This document shows positions 26,551 through 34,779 of a stretch of 64,000 nucleotides of DNA, piece after piece. The translations under genes and the position numbers were made by a program. The notes under the pieces were generated by a model that searched no databases, was not told the origin of the DNA, and saw nothing but the letters and a program-made list of their open reading frames with translations. Positions within the stretch are counted from its first letter, which is position 1. Each line of letters begins with the position of its first letter. This DNA comes from an uncultured Desulfovibrio sp. (GTDB taxonomy: Bacteria > Desulfobacterota > Desulfovibrionia > Desulfovibrionales > Desulfovibrionaceae). Location of the stretch: assembly GCA_949291675.1 (NCBI GenBank), contig CASEWR010000131.1, positions 1-64,000 of the forward strand, given 5' to 3'.

Positions 26551-27567
26551 TTACTTTTCTTCCTGCTTCGGCTTTGCAAAGAAGGAGGCCACAATACCGA
26601 TAATCAGCACACCGAGCACGATGACCAGGGACTGATTGGGAGTGATGTCAAAGCCCACACCGAAGATGTGATTGCAGCCGGAGAGCAGCAGCTTGGCAGT
26701 GATGAAGAAGAGCAGCACCACCACGGCCTTTTCCAGGTAGACAAGCCTGCTGCTTAAGGATTCCAGCACAAAGTACAGGCTTCTCAGGCCCAGGATGGCG
26801 AAGATCATGGCCGAGTAAATGATCAGGGGCTCGCGGCTCACGGCAATGACTGCGGGCACGGAGTCAAAGGCGAACATGACGTCGCTCACTTCAATGACTG
26901 CCAGGCAGACAAAGAGCGGAGTCACTGCCCAGGCAGCCTTTCTGCTCAGACCATCCAGGGGAATGTTGAGCTTCTTTGATTCCTCTTCTGCCCAGGCGGT
27001 CTTCACAAAGAAGTCATGTCCCTGAATGCGCGGCCACACCGGGAAGAACCTGCGCACCATGCGCACGGCAATATGATTGGAGTAATCCTTGATTTCCTCG
27101 GTCTCGCTGCGCTTTTTCAGCATCATCACTGCCGTGTAGCCGACCAGGGCGGCAAAAACCAGCTCCATGTAGGGGCCGAAGGAGAGCAGCTCCGTCCCAA
27201 TGGCCACAAAGATGCCGCGGAAGACAATGGCACCCAGCACACCCCAGTAGAGCACACGGTGACGGAAGCCTTCCGGCACGGAAAACCAGGAGAAGATGGC
27301 CATGATGACAAAGAGATTGTCCACCGAGAGCACCTTTTCCAGCACATAACCTGTGAAGAAAAGACTGGCCATTTCCGGACTGTGATGCAGGTAGAGATAC
27401 AGGCCGAAGGCCACGGAGAGGACTATCCAGAAGATGCTCCAGGCGCAGGCACTTTTCAGGGAGATGGCTTCGTCCTTTTTATGGGCATAGAGGTCCAGAA
27501 AAAGAGAGGCGAGAACCACGACGACGAAGATGATGACTGTTTCTGTAGGGAAACCTATGTGTTCCAT
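26551..27567 (-). CDS. TerC/Alx-family membrane protein
   Basis: A protein of 338 residues with nine or so hydrophobic segments. It has the TerC signatures LEKVLSVDNLFVIMAIF (near residue 68) and EVSDVMFAFDSVPAVIAVS (near 230), whose aspartates line a metal pathway. It resembles Alx, the alkaline-inducible Mn2+ exporter. The start at 27567 matches the family N-terminus; the ribosome-binding site is weak. The sequence upstream on the minus strand does not look like the Mn2+ yybP-ykoY riboswitch that often controls alx. It is the second TerC protein in the window. Confidence 0.88.
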   Translation of the reverse strand: MEHIGFPTETVIIFVVVVLASLFLDLYAHKKDEAISLKSACAWSIFWIVLSVAFGLYLYLHHSPEMASLFFTGYVLEKVLSVDNLFVIMAIFSWFSVPEGFRHRVLYWGVLGAIVFRGIFVAIGTELLSFGPYMELVFAALVGYTAVMMLKKRSETEEIKDYSNHIAVRMVRRFFPVWPRIQGHDFFVKTAWAEEESKKLNIPLDGLSRKAAWAVTPLFVCLAVIEVSDVMFAFDSVPAVIAVSREPLIIYSAMIFAILGLRSLYFVLESLSSRLVYLEKAVVVLLFFITAKLLLSGCNHIFGVGFDITPNQSLVIVLGVLIIGIVASFFAKPKQEEK

Positions 27568-27772
27568 GGTGCGGGTTGCTCTTTGCTGAAGGTCTGTGAG
27601 GCACTGCCAGACGCAAGGGGTCAGGCTGATGAGATAAAGTGCATGCAGACAGCATGCTGCCTGCAAGAAGTACGATCTGCCCCCCTTTTCGTCAAGAAAG
27701 TATGACCTCGCGCAGGCCAGACTGCATACTGAGCCGGCTTGCATGCAGATTCTGACTGCATTCTGATCCGAA

Positions 27773-27801
27773 ATGCCCGCTCCCCAGAGGGAAGCGGGCA
27801 T
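27773..27801. terminator. GC-rich hairpin upstream of alx
   Basis: ATGCCCGCTCCC pairs with GGAAGCGGGCAT around a short loop. The U-run is weak on either strand. Confidence 0.4.
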
Positions 27802-28091
27802 AAGGAGGCTTGCAACTGTAGTAAGGAGGAGAGATGGTTTTCCGGGAAATCCCGGGGAGTTGCTGGTCTGGTTGTCTGGTTGAGGGTTGAGGGTAGTGTT
27901 TTTTGAGGAAAGGAGAGAAATGGCTTGGCTTGCAACCCAGTAACGTCACCTGGGGTTCGTGCTGCAGAGTGTTGCAGGATGCGTGCCAAAACCTGCAAAG
28001 CAAGTCCGGACGGCCTGATTGGCTGCGCTGATGCCACCCTGCCCGAAATGCCCCGGGACAAAGGGAGGTGCATTGCATACCTTTCGCACAC

Positions 28092-28181
28092 CCCGTTGTG
28101 CCGCCTGTCTGATTTCTTGACAGTCCGGCACTGTCCGGGAGCATTGTCCGCTCGCAAAGACGTCAGTCCCGTACACTGTAC
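28092..28181. repeat. Composite repeat, copy 1
   Basis: It begins with a 32-bp element containing CTGTCTGATTTCTTGACAG (an inverted repeat CTGTC/GACAG). About 48 bp later comes the palindromic GTACACTGTAC followed by an A-run. Confidence 0.65.
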
Positions 28182-28205
28182 TAAAAAATGAACAGAAAGA
28201 CACTG

Positions 28206-28288
28206 CCCGTTGCGGCATCTGTCTGATTTCTTGACAGAACGCAGCAGCTTTTTGCAGGCAGACACTGCTGTATCCAGTACAGTGCACG
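28206..28288. repeat. Composite repeat, copy 2
   Basis: The 32-bp element matches copy 1 at 28 of 32 positions and lies 114 bp later. A diverged GTACAGTGCAC with an A-run follows at a similar distance. Confidence 0.65.
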
Positions 28289-28614
28289 AAAAATTAGCCC
28301 AGATATTTCAATATGTTAGAAAGAAGCGCACCGTGTTTGGCACGCATTCTGCATTACCTTCGCACAAAGGAGTTCAGTCCGAAACTGCCATACATTGCCA
28401 TTCGACCTCCTCTTCTTCCGTGGCAGTTTCCCGGAACCAGACTGAATCTTCCCGTGTTTCTCCTCTGCCGGCGGCGTGCCAGCCCCAATGCACGCCGCCA
28501 TCCCTTCAGAACAATGTCCGCACCCTGAGTGCAGAGACTTTCCATATACAGCCAGCAGCTTTTCCTGAGAACCATTCAACAAGCTTCCTCCATCAGCCTT
28601 TTTTTCTTCCCCGG

Positions 28615-28660
28615 CAAAGCCCTGAAGTTCCTCCCCCCGAGCTTCAGGGCTTTGTTTTTT
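28615..28660 (+). terminator. Strong intrinsic terminator with no assigned gene
   Basis: CAAAGCCCTGAAG pairs with CTTCAGGGCTTTG, followed by TTTTTT. No protein gene precedes it, so it may end a non-coding RNA. Confidence 0.8.
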
Positions 28661-28942
28661 GCTGCCCGCACACCGGGCAGACGTGTGAAAGCCTCCTCTT
28701 GCTGAAGAGGGTGGGCGCACTGCACAGCCCCTGTCCCAGCCTCCCGGCAACACCTGTGCTACCTGGCCGCGTTCGGGAAAGGTTCTGGAACGTTCTCTGG
28801 AACATCCCAGGCCTGCTTCTGTGGACAGCCCGCCCAAGGTATGCAAAAACGAGCAGGCCGCTTCGCTTTTGTTAAGCACATAGCTGCGTGAGAGCGCACA
28901 CCAGGCACAACACACGCACTACGCAAACAGGCAGCAAACACT

Positions 28943-28975
28943 CAGTATACAATCAGTACACACTCAGTACACAAT
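28943..28975. repeat. 11-bp tandem repeat, 3 copies
   Basis: CAGTATACAAT, CAGTACACACT and CAGTACACAAT in tandem, 73 bp upstream of the M16 peptidase start. Confidence 0.8.
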
Positions 28976-29048
28976 CCGCAAAGAACATACAGCAACAGCA
29001 GACAGCTGTGCCAGGCAGAGCCTTGCACACTGTCTTCAGGAGATCATC

Positions 29049-31952
29049 TTGAATACAGACTTCCTTCTTGTCGAAGAACGCACCATGGCCGAAGTTGGCG
29101 GCACAGCCCGCTTCTACAGGCACAAGGCCACTGGCGCGCAGATCGTTTCCGTCACTAATGACGACGAGAACAAGGTCTTTGGCGTGACCCTGCGCACGCC
29201 TCCGAAGAACAGCACAGGCGTTGCCCACATCCTGGAGCACTCCGTGCTGTGCGGCTCTGACAAGTATCCCACCAAGGAGCCCTTCCTGGTCCTTCTGCAG
29301 AGCTCGCTGCAGAGTTTCCTCAACGCCTTCACCTTCCCGGACAAGACCTGCTACCCTGTGGCCAGCGCCAATCTGCAGGACTTCTACAATCTCATTGACG
29401 TCTACATTGACGCAGTCTTTCACCCTGTTATCAGCGAGAACATCTTCCGTCAGGAAGGCTGGCACATTGAGGCTGAGAGTGCTGACGGCCCCTGGCTCTA
29501 CAAGGGCGTTGTCTACAATGAGATGAAGGGCGTCTACTCCTCCCCGGACTCCCGTCTGGCAGAGGAAAGCCAGCACGCCATCTTCCCTGACACGCTCTAC
29601 AGCCTGGACAGCGGCGGCAGACCAGACGCCATCCTGGACCTGAGCTATGAGGAGTTCAGGGACTTCCACAGCCGGTACTATCATCCCTCCAATGCCAGGT
29701 TTTTCTTCTGGGGCGATGATCCCGAGGAAGAGCGCCTCAACATTGTCGCAAGGGCCCTGGCAGGCAGGACAGAATGCCAGGCAGACTCCGCCATTGCCCT
29801 GCAGCCAGCCTTTGCAGCGCCCACGCGCATCACTGCCCCCTACCCGGCAGAAAAGGGCGCAAAGAGCCTGTTCACCGTCAACTGGCTCACCGGCAAACGC
29901 GGTGACCTTGAGCGCACCCTGACCCTGGAGATGCTGCAGCACATTCTCGAAGGCATGCCCGGCTCTCCCCTGCGCCGCGCCCTCATCAGCTCCGGCCTTG
30001 GTGAGGACACCACCGGCGACGGCCTGCAGATGGATCTGGCCCAGACCAGCTACTCCACAGGTCTCAAGGGCATTGAGGCAGAGGATGTGGAAAAGGCCGA
30101 GGCCCTCATTTTCGACACCCTGCGCGCACTGGCAGACCAGGGCATTGACCCTGCCCTGGTTGAGGCTGCCGTCAATACCGTGGAGTTCAGCTACCGCGAG
30201 AGCAATACCGGCAACTTCCCCAGGGGCCTTGCAGCCATGCTGCAGTGCCTGGCCACCTGGCTCTATGACGAGAATCCCCTGGATTCCCTGGCCTGGGAAA
30301 AGCCTCTGGCCAGCATCAAGGAGCGTCTGGCAAAAGGCGAGAAGGTCTTTGAGGAGGCCATCCGCACCCTCTTCCTGGACAATCCCAGCCGCGCAACCGT
30401 CATCCTCACCCCTGATGACCAGCTGGCAGCCAGGATTGAAGCTGAGGAAGCTGCCCGCATCAAGGCAGTGCAGGACGACATGAATGCCGAAGAGCGTGCA
30501 GCAATTGTGCGCATCTGCCAGGAGCTGCAGCAGGCCCAGGCCACCCCTGACAGCCCCGAGGCCCTTGCCTCCATCCCCAGCCTCGGTCTTGAGGACCTGC
30601 CCGGGGAAAACCGCCACACTGCCCGCGCAGTCCGTGAGGAAGAGCACTTCACCATGGTCAGCCATGTGCTGCCCACCCGCGGTGTGGACTATGTGAACCT
30701 GCTGCTGCCCCTGCCCAAACTCCCTGTGCGCCTTCTGCCGGCCTTGAGCCTCTTTTTGCGCACCTTCAGGGACGTGGGCACGGCAAAGCGCGACTACACA
30801 GAACTCGGTGCCCTCATTGCTGCCAAGACCGGTGGCATGGGTGCCAGCCTCACCCTGGTCAACCATACGGACAAGGCCCTGCGCTGCTACCTCAACGTGG
30901 GCGGCAAGGCAGTGAACACCAAGGTGCAGGATCTCTTTGCGATCCTGCAGGAAGTGCTGCTTGAGCCCCTGGAAGACGAAGGCATTCTTGCCACCCGCCT
31001 CAAGGAAATGCTGCTTGAGGACAAGGCCGGCCTTGAGCAGGGCCTGGTGGCCTCCGGCCACAGGGCAGCCTCCCTGCGTGTCATGTCGCACTTCAGCCCT
31101 GCCTCGGTCATCAGCGAGGCCATGGACGGCATTCACTACCTGGATTCCCTGCGTGCACGCCTGGACGACTGGGATACTGCCCTGCCCCAGCTGCTGGAAG
31201 ACCTGCGCGAGCTGCGCAGGATGCTGGTCGCAGGCAGACCCGGTGTGGTGCACTGCACAGGTGAAGCCGCAGACATGGAGACAGTGAAGAACCTTGCCGG
31301 CAGCCTCTGGAGCTCCCTGCACAAGGGCGCACAGGTGGACGGCACCCAGTGCATCAGCCCTGCAGCCCCTGTGGGCGCAGAGGTCTTCACCACGCCGAGC
31401 CAGGTGAACTATGTGGCCAAGGGCTGCAACCTCACTGCCTTAGGCTATACCTATCACGGCTCTGCAGCAGTCATCATGCGTCATCTCTCCCGCAGCTATC
31501 TGTGGGAGCGTGTGCGCGTGCTTGGCGGCGCCTACGGTGCCTTCTGCTCCCTGGACAGGGTCAGCGGCAACTATGTCTGCTCCAGCTATCGCGACCCCAA
31601 TGTGGAAAAGACCCTGGAGGTCTACGACGGTATTGCCGACTACCTGGCACACATCTCCCTCTCCAGGGAAGACCTGACCAGGGCCATTGTGGGCACCATC
31701 GGCGACCTTGACCTCTACCGCCTGCCCGAGGCCCGCGGTGCCTGGTCACTGGGACGCTGGCTGGCCGGCGAGAGCGACGAAGCCCTGCAGCAGCTGCGTG
31801 AGGAAATCCTTGCCACCAGCAATGCGGACTTCCGCGCCTTTGCAGACGTCATGCGTGAAGCAGCCACAAAGGGCGAAATCTGCATCATCGGCGGCGCCAG
31901 TGCAGCCCGCGCTGCAGAAAAGATGGGCTGGCGCTGCACCCAGCTTCTTTAG
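29049..31952 (+). CDS. M16C (PreP/presequence-protease-like) zinc metallopeptidase
   Basis: A protein of 967 residues, the full length of the PreP/Cym1 group, which degrades peptides in a closed chamber. The inverted zinc motif HILEH is at residues 60-64, with the third ligand probably Glu158 in YNEMKG. The N-terminal part (TGAQIVSVTNDDENKVFGVTLRTPP) is strongly family-like. Two M16 halves are joined by a helical linker near 450-520. No signal peptide is seen, so it acts in the cytoplasm, probably on oligopeptides. The start is TTG at 29049 with AGGAGA upstream; an ATG at 29085 would cut into conserved sequence. A terminator follows. Confidence 0.92.
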   Translation: MNTDFLLVEERTMAEVGGTARFYRHKATGAQIVSVTNDDENKVFGVTLRTPPKNSTGVAHILEHSVLCGSDKYPTKEPFLVLLQSSLQSFLNAFTFPDKTCYPVASANLQDFYNLIDVYIDAVFHPVISENIFRQEGWHIEAESADGPWLYKGVVYNEMKGVYSSPDSRLAEESQHAIFPDTLYSLDSGGRPDAILDLSYEEFRDFHSRYYHPSNARFFFWGDDPEEERLNIVARALAGRTECQADSAIALQPAFAAPTRITAPYPAEKGAKSLFTVNWLTGKRGDLERTLTLEMLQHILEGMPGSPLRRALISSGLGEDTTGDGLQMDLAQTSYSTGLKGIEAEDVEKAEALIFDTLRALADQGIDPALVEAAVNTVEFSYRESNTGNFPRGLAAMLQCLATWLYDENPLDSLAWEKPLASIKERLAKGEKVFEEAIRTLFLDNPSRATVILTPDDQLAARIEAEEAARIKAVQDDMNAEERAAIVRICQELQQAQATPDSPEALASIPSLGLEDLPGENRHTARAVREEEHFTMVSHVLPTRGVDYVNLLLPLPKLPVRLLPALSLFLRTFRDVGTAKRDYTELGALIAAKTGGMGASLTLVNHTDKALRCYLNVGGKAVNTKVQDLFAILQEVLLEPLEDEGILATRLKEMLLEDKAGLEQGLVASGHRAASLRVMSHFSPASVISEAMDGIHYLDSLRARLDDWDTALPQLLEDLRELRRMLVAGRPGVVHCTGEAADMETVKNLAGSLWSSLHKGAQVDGTQCISPAAPVGAEVFTTPSQVNYVAKGCNLTALGYTYHGSAAVIMRHLSRSYLWERVRVLGGAYGAFCSLDRVSGNYVCSSYRDPNVEKTLEVYDGIADYLAHISLSREDLTRAIVGTIGDLDLYRLPEARGAWSLGRWLAGESDEALQQLREEILATSNADFRAFADVMREAATKGEICIIGGASAARAAEKMGWRCTQLL

Positions 31953-32540
31953 ACCATCAGGCTGCAACGAGCTTCAGGCGCTGCCTGACGCTGACAGCAG
32001 GCGGCCTTGAAAACTGCCTCTCCCGGGTGGGACAGATGTCCTGCCCGGGAGTTTTTCATGGCTGGCAGAACGTATCAGGGCCTGGCTGCCAGAGCCCTTG
32101 TGAAGGTCCTCCGCAGACCTGTGCCCGGCCTGGCTCAGGCACTCCGTCACAACCCCTGTCTGGCCCTGCAGCGCCCTGCCCCTGCGTCCGTCATGCCTTG
32201 TGTCAGCGACACGCTGCAGGCATATGACAGGCCCTGCCTGGCAGGCACAAGCAGGCTTTGCCTTGCTGGACCTTGCCTCTGGCATGCGCTACCATCGCAG
32301 AGCATTTCCCGCCTTCGGCCTGCTGCCCCTGTGCCAGGTCGTCTCCCCCTTCGGCCCTGCCGCGGCACTGCTGTCTGAAAGCCGCCTGCAGGCGCATCCC
32401 CAGTAGCATCAGGGGTATCGGGGCATGTTTCGGGCACGTTCCGGACAGGTAATGGCACGTCTGCACTTGTCCAATGCCTGTCCCTGAGCCTGCCCCGGGC
32501 CCGTCCCGCTCAGGCCGGAAACAGCATGCAGAGGAGCACT
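31953..32540. other. 588-bp gene-free region
   Basis: Apart from the terminator at 32020-32056 I see no gene, repeat of note or RNA in this GC-rich stretch before the DHH gene. Confidence 0.5.
32020..32056 (+). terminator. Intrinsic terminator of the M16 peptidase gene
   Basis: CTCCCGGG pairs with CCCGGGAG, with GGA/TCC inside, followed by TTTTT. Confidence 0.82.
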
Positions 32541-33572
32541 ATGGCACAACGAGGAAAGACACTGCAGGCCCTGAAAGAATGGCTCAAAACGCTGAACAGA
32601 TCGCAGCACTGGTGCATACTCATCAGTGCTGACCCAGATGCCATGGCCTCGGCTGCAGCCCTGAAGCGCATCATGTCGAGCAGAGCCTGTGCGGACATCT
32701 ACCGCATCAATGAAATCACCAGGCCCGACAACCTGGCCATGATGCGCTACCTGCATCTGGACATTCCCATGTGGGAGGAAGGGCTGAAGGAGAAGTACAC
32801 CCATTTTGCCATCGTGGACGGCCAGCCCCATCACCATAAGGCCTTTGCAGACATCCCCTTCTCGGTCATCATTGACCATCATCCCATACGGCAGAACATG
32901 TCCGGGGACGGGCAGAAAGACGGGCAGAAGGACGGGCAGCCGCAGTTTGTGGACATACGTCCCCACACAGGGGCCACCTGCACCATCTTCTGCGAGTATC
33001 TGCGCGGCCTTGGCCTGCGCCCCAGCCCCACCCTGGCCACGGCCATGACCCTCGGCATACGCACTGATACAGCGCTCTTCGAGCGCGGTGGCGGCCAGGA
33101 TGACCTCAAAGCCTATCAGTGGCTCTTCAGCAAATCCAATCAGCTGCTGTTGCGCCGCATCATTCGCAGTGAGTATCTGCGCAGCTGGCTGCCCCTCTTC
33201 ACCAGGGCCTTCCGCAATCTCTACGAGTGCCGCGGCTCAGGAGCCCATGCCTGGGTGGGTGATGTGAGCAATGCAGACCTGCTGGTGGCCATTGCCGACT
33301 TCTTCACCAAGGTGCACGGCCTGAAATGGGTGGCTGTGAGCGGCCTTGTGCTCAAAAAGACTGTGGTTGTCATCTTCCGCGGTGACGGCAGCAGGGACAT
33401 TGGCAGGCTTGCCGATGCCTGCTTCTATGATGTGGGCACTGCAGGCGGCCACCGCACCCTGGGGCGGGCGGAATTCCCGGTTTCGGCAGTGCCCCAGGAC
33501 AAAAGCTGCATGGAGTTCATCCAGGACAGGCTGCAGCGCCGCAAACTGCGCCCGAGAAAGAACAAGGCCTGA
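32541..33572 (+). CDS. DHH-family phosphoesterase
   Basis: A protein of 343 residues. The DHH metal site is seen as SADPDAMAS (residues 29-36), IVDGQPHHH (91-99) and the family triad IIDHHP (110-115). A C-terminal DHHA1-like domain follows (FRGDGSRDIGRLADA...GGHRTLGRAEF). Relatives include nanoRNases (NrnA) and cyclic dinucleotide phosphodiesterases, so the substrate may be short RNA or pAp. The conserved third motif is DGQPHHH rather than a typical DTG-type, and the GGH motif near the end is intact. The ATG at 32541 has GAGGAG upstream. No membrane segment is seen, so this is not GdpP-like. Confidence 0.88.
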   Translation: MAQRGKTLQALKEWLKTLNRSQHWCILISADPDAMASAAALKRIMSSRACADIYRINEITRPDNLAMMRYLHLDIPMWEEGLKEKYTHFAIVDGQPHHHKAFADIPFSVIIDHHPIRQNMSGDGQKDGQKDGQPQFVDIRPHTGATCTIFCEYLRGLGLRPSPTLATAMTLGIRTDTALFERGGGQDDLKAYQWLFSKSNQLLLRRIIRSEYLRSWLPLFTRAFRNLYECRGSGAHAWVGDVSNADLLVAIADFFTKVHGLKWVAVSGLVLKKTVVVIFRGDGSRDIGRLADACFYDVGTAGGHRTLGRAEFPVSAVPQDKSCMEFIQDRLQRRKLRPRKNKA

Positions 33573-33759
33573 ACACCCCCGGAGCATGGCGGAAACAGGG
33601 CGGGAATTTTCCGGCTATCTCTCCGAAAGGGCTGCCTTTTTTCTCAAGACAAAAATTTTTTTGCACAACCTTCTTGACACGGGAAAGTCCGTTGCAGTAG
33701 TTTTCTTTCCAGAAAAATTCCTTTGGGATTTTCACAAATTTCTTTCTTCAGGGTTTGTC
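33573..33759 (+). other. Upstream part of the aro operon control region
   Basis: It contains the candidate promoter of the aromatic operon at 33674-33702. No gene is seen before the leader peptide. Confidence 0.5.
33674..33702 (+). promoter_or_regulatory. Candidate sigma-70 promoter of the aromatic operon
   Basis: A perfect -35 TTGACA at 33674-33679 and a weak -10 (GTAGTT) 17 bp later, about 55 bp before the leader peptide start. Confidence 0.55.
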
Positions 33760-33861
33760 ATGAACGCTGCTTCCACCACATCTTCCTTCACAAACATGGC
33801 CGGCATGAGCTGGTTTTACTTTGTGTACTTTAGAAGAGCCTGTGGTCGGGAGCTCATCTGA
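33760..33861 (+). CDS. Aromatic amino acid leader peptide (33 residues)
   Basis: The short frame starts with ATG at 33760 (AGGG six to seven bases upstream) and ends with TGA at 33859-33861. It reads MNAASTTSSF, TNMAGMSWFY, FVYFRRACGR, ELI. Codons 18-24 (33811-33831) encode W-F-Y-F-V-Y-F: one Trp, three Phe and two Tyr in seven codons. It lies directly before a terminator and the genes that make these same amino acids. By analogy with trp and phe leaders, translation should act as the sensor: starvation for any of the three stalls the ribosome on this run. Confidence 0.85.
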   Translation: MNAASTTSSFTNMAGMSWFYFVYFRRACGRELI

Positions 33862-33924
33862 CGCCCTCAGAAAACTGAGCTTACCAAGGCCGCAGGCTTT
33901 CCACTAAAGCCGGCGGCCTTTTTT
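33835..33924 (+). promoter_or_regulatory. Transcription attenuator of the aromatic operon
   Basis: Region 2 (33835-33847, AGAGCCTGTGGTC), inside the leader frame just after the aromatic codons, pairs with region 3 (33888-33900, GGCCGCAGGCTTT) over 13 consecutive positions, three of them G-U. Region 3 can instead pair with region 4 (33906-33920) to form the terminator. A ribosome stalled on W/F/Y codons leaves region 2 free (antitermination). One that reaches the stop at 33861 covers region 2 (termination). A small hairpin CTCAG-AAAA-CTGAG (33866-33879) lies between. Confidence 0.8.
33886..33924 (+). terminator. Attenuator terminator hairpin
   Basis: AAGGCCGC pairs with GCGGCCTT and AGGCTTT with AAAGCC(G), followed by six U. 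It sits between the leader peptide and the first structural gene. Confidence 0.88.
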
Positions 33925-33976
33925 ATTGCCGCCGGACCACACAACGTCACATCCCGCACGGGAAAGGAGCAGTCCA

Positions 33977-34774
33977 ATGTACTTCGGCAAACAAATTCGT
34001 CTGGAACGCATCATCAACCGCAACAACGGCCGCACCATCATCGTCCCCATGGATCATGGTGTTTCCATGGGCGCAGTGCCCGGTCTTCTGGACATGAAGG
34101 AAACTGTCAATGACATGGCCCAGGGCGGTGCAGATGCTGTCCTCATGCACAAGGGCCTCATTCGCTGCTCCTACAGAAGAGCCGGTTCCGACATCGGTCT
34201 CATCGTGCACATGTCTGCCTCCACGGACCTCTCTCCCCAGAGCAACTACAAGACCCTGGTCTCCTCTGTGGAAGAAGGCATCCGCCACGGCGCTGACTGC
34301 GTGTCCATCCATGTGAACTTAGGCGACCCCAACGAAGAGAAGATGCTTGCCGATTTCGGTCGCGTTGCCGAAGCCTGCGACAACTGGGGCATGCCTCTGC
34401 TGGCCATGATGTACGGCCGCGGCCCCAAGATTAAGAACTCCTACGCTCCTGAAGTTGTTGCTCACTGCGCCCGCGTGGGTGTGGAACTCGGCGCTGACAT
34501 CGTGAAGGTGAGCTACACCGGCGATATGTCCAGCTTCGCAGACGTTGTTGCCTCCTGCTGCGTGCCTGTGGTTATTGCCGGCGGCCCCCGCATGGAATCC
34601 ACCCGTGATGTGCTCACCATGGTCTACGACAGCCTCAAGGCCGGCGGCTCCGGTCTCTCCATGGGCCGCAATGTCTTCGCCCATCCCAGACGTGTGCAGA
34701 TGGTCCGTGCCCTGCGCGCCCTGGTGCATGAAGACGCCGACGTCGAGACCGCACTCAAGATCGTTGGAGAATAG
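33977..34774 (+). CDS. 2-amino-3,7-dideoxy-D-threo-hept-6-ulosonate (ADH) synthase, archaeal-type
   Basis: A DhnA-type class I aldolase of 265 residues. It has PMDHGVSMG (Asp26, His27), a tyrosine in MMYGRGP (Tyr146) and the Schiff-base lysine in GADIVKVSY (Lys177). In Methanocaldococcus the equivalent enzyme joins aspartate semialdehyde to a deoxyketohexose phosphate to give ADH, replacing DAHP synthase. A fructose-bisphosphate aldolase role is an alternative from fold alone. The neighbour at 34780 is DHQ synthase II, which uses ADH, so I prefer ADH synthase. The ATG at 33977 follows AAGGAG. First structural gene after the attenuator. Confidence 0.9.
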   Translation: MYFGKQIRLERIINRNNGRTIIVPMDHGVSMGAVPGLLDMKETVNDMAQGGADAVLMHKGLIRCSYRRAGSDIGLIVHMSASTDLSPQSNYKTLVSSVEEGIRHGADCVSIHVNLGDPNEEKMLADFGRVAEACDNWGMPLLAMMYGRGPKIKNSYAPEVVAHCARVGVELGADIVKVSYTGDMSSFADVVASCCVPVVIAGGPRMESTRDVLTMVYDSLKAGGSGLSMGRNVFAHPRRVQMVRALRALVHEDADVETALKIVGE

Positions 34775-34779
34775 TGGCA

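Larger units (their letters stand above)
27568..29048. other. 1.48-kb gene-free region between alx and the M16 peptidase gene
   Basis: No convincing protein gene is seen on either strand. Contents: a GC-rich hairpin at 27773-27801, two copies of a composite element (28092-28181 and 28206-28288), a strong terminator at 28615-28660 that ends no known gene, and a three-copy 11-mer at 28943-28975. A non-coding transcript ending at 28660 is possible. Confidence 0.55.

Noticed and set aside
27568..27850. yybP-ykoY Mn2+ riboswitch upstream of the alx-like gene
   Set aside because: The conserved core sequences of that riboswitch are not visible; only a simple hairpin is present.
28210..28915. Open frames of 199-221 codons on both strands in the 28-kb gap
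   Set aside because: Low-complexity content, no ribosome-binding site, and a terminator hairpin lies inside both.
28953..31322. 789-codon open frame on the minus strand opposite the M16 peptidase gene
   Set aside because: High-GC shadow of a clear 967-residue gene; no ribosome-binding site and no recognisable content.
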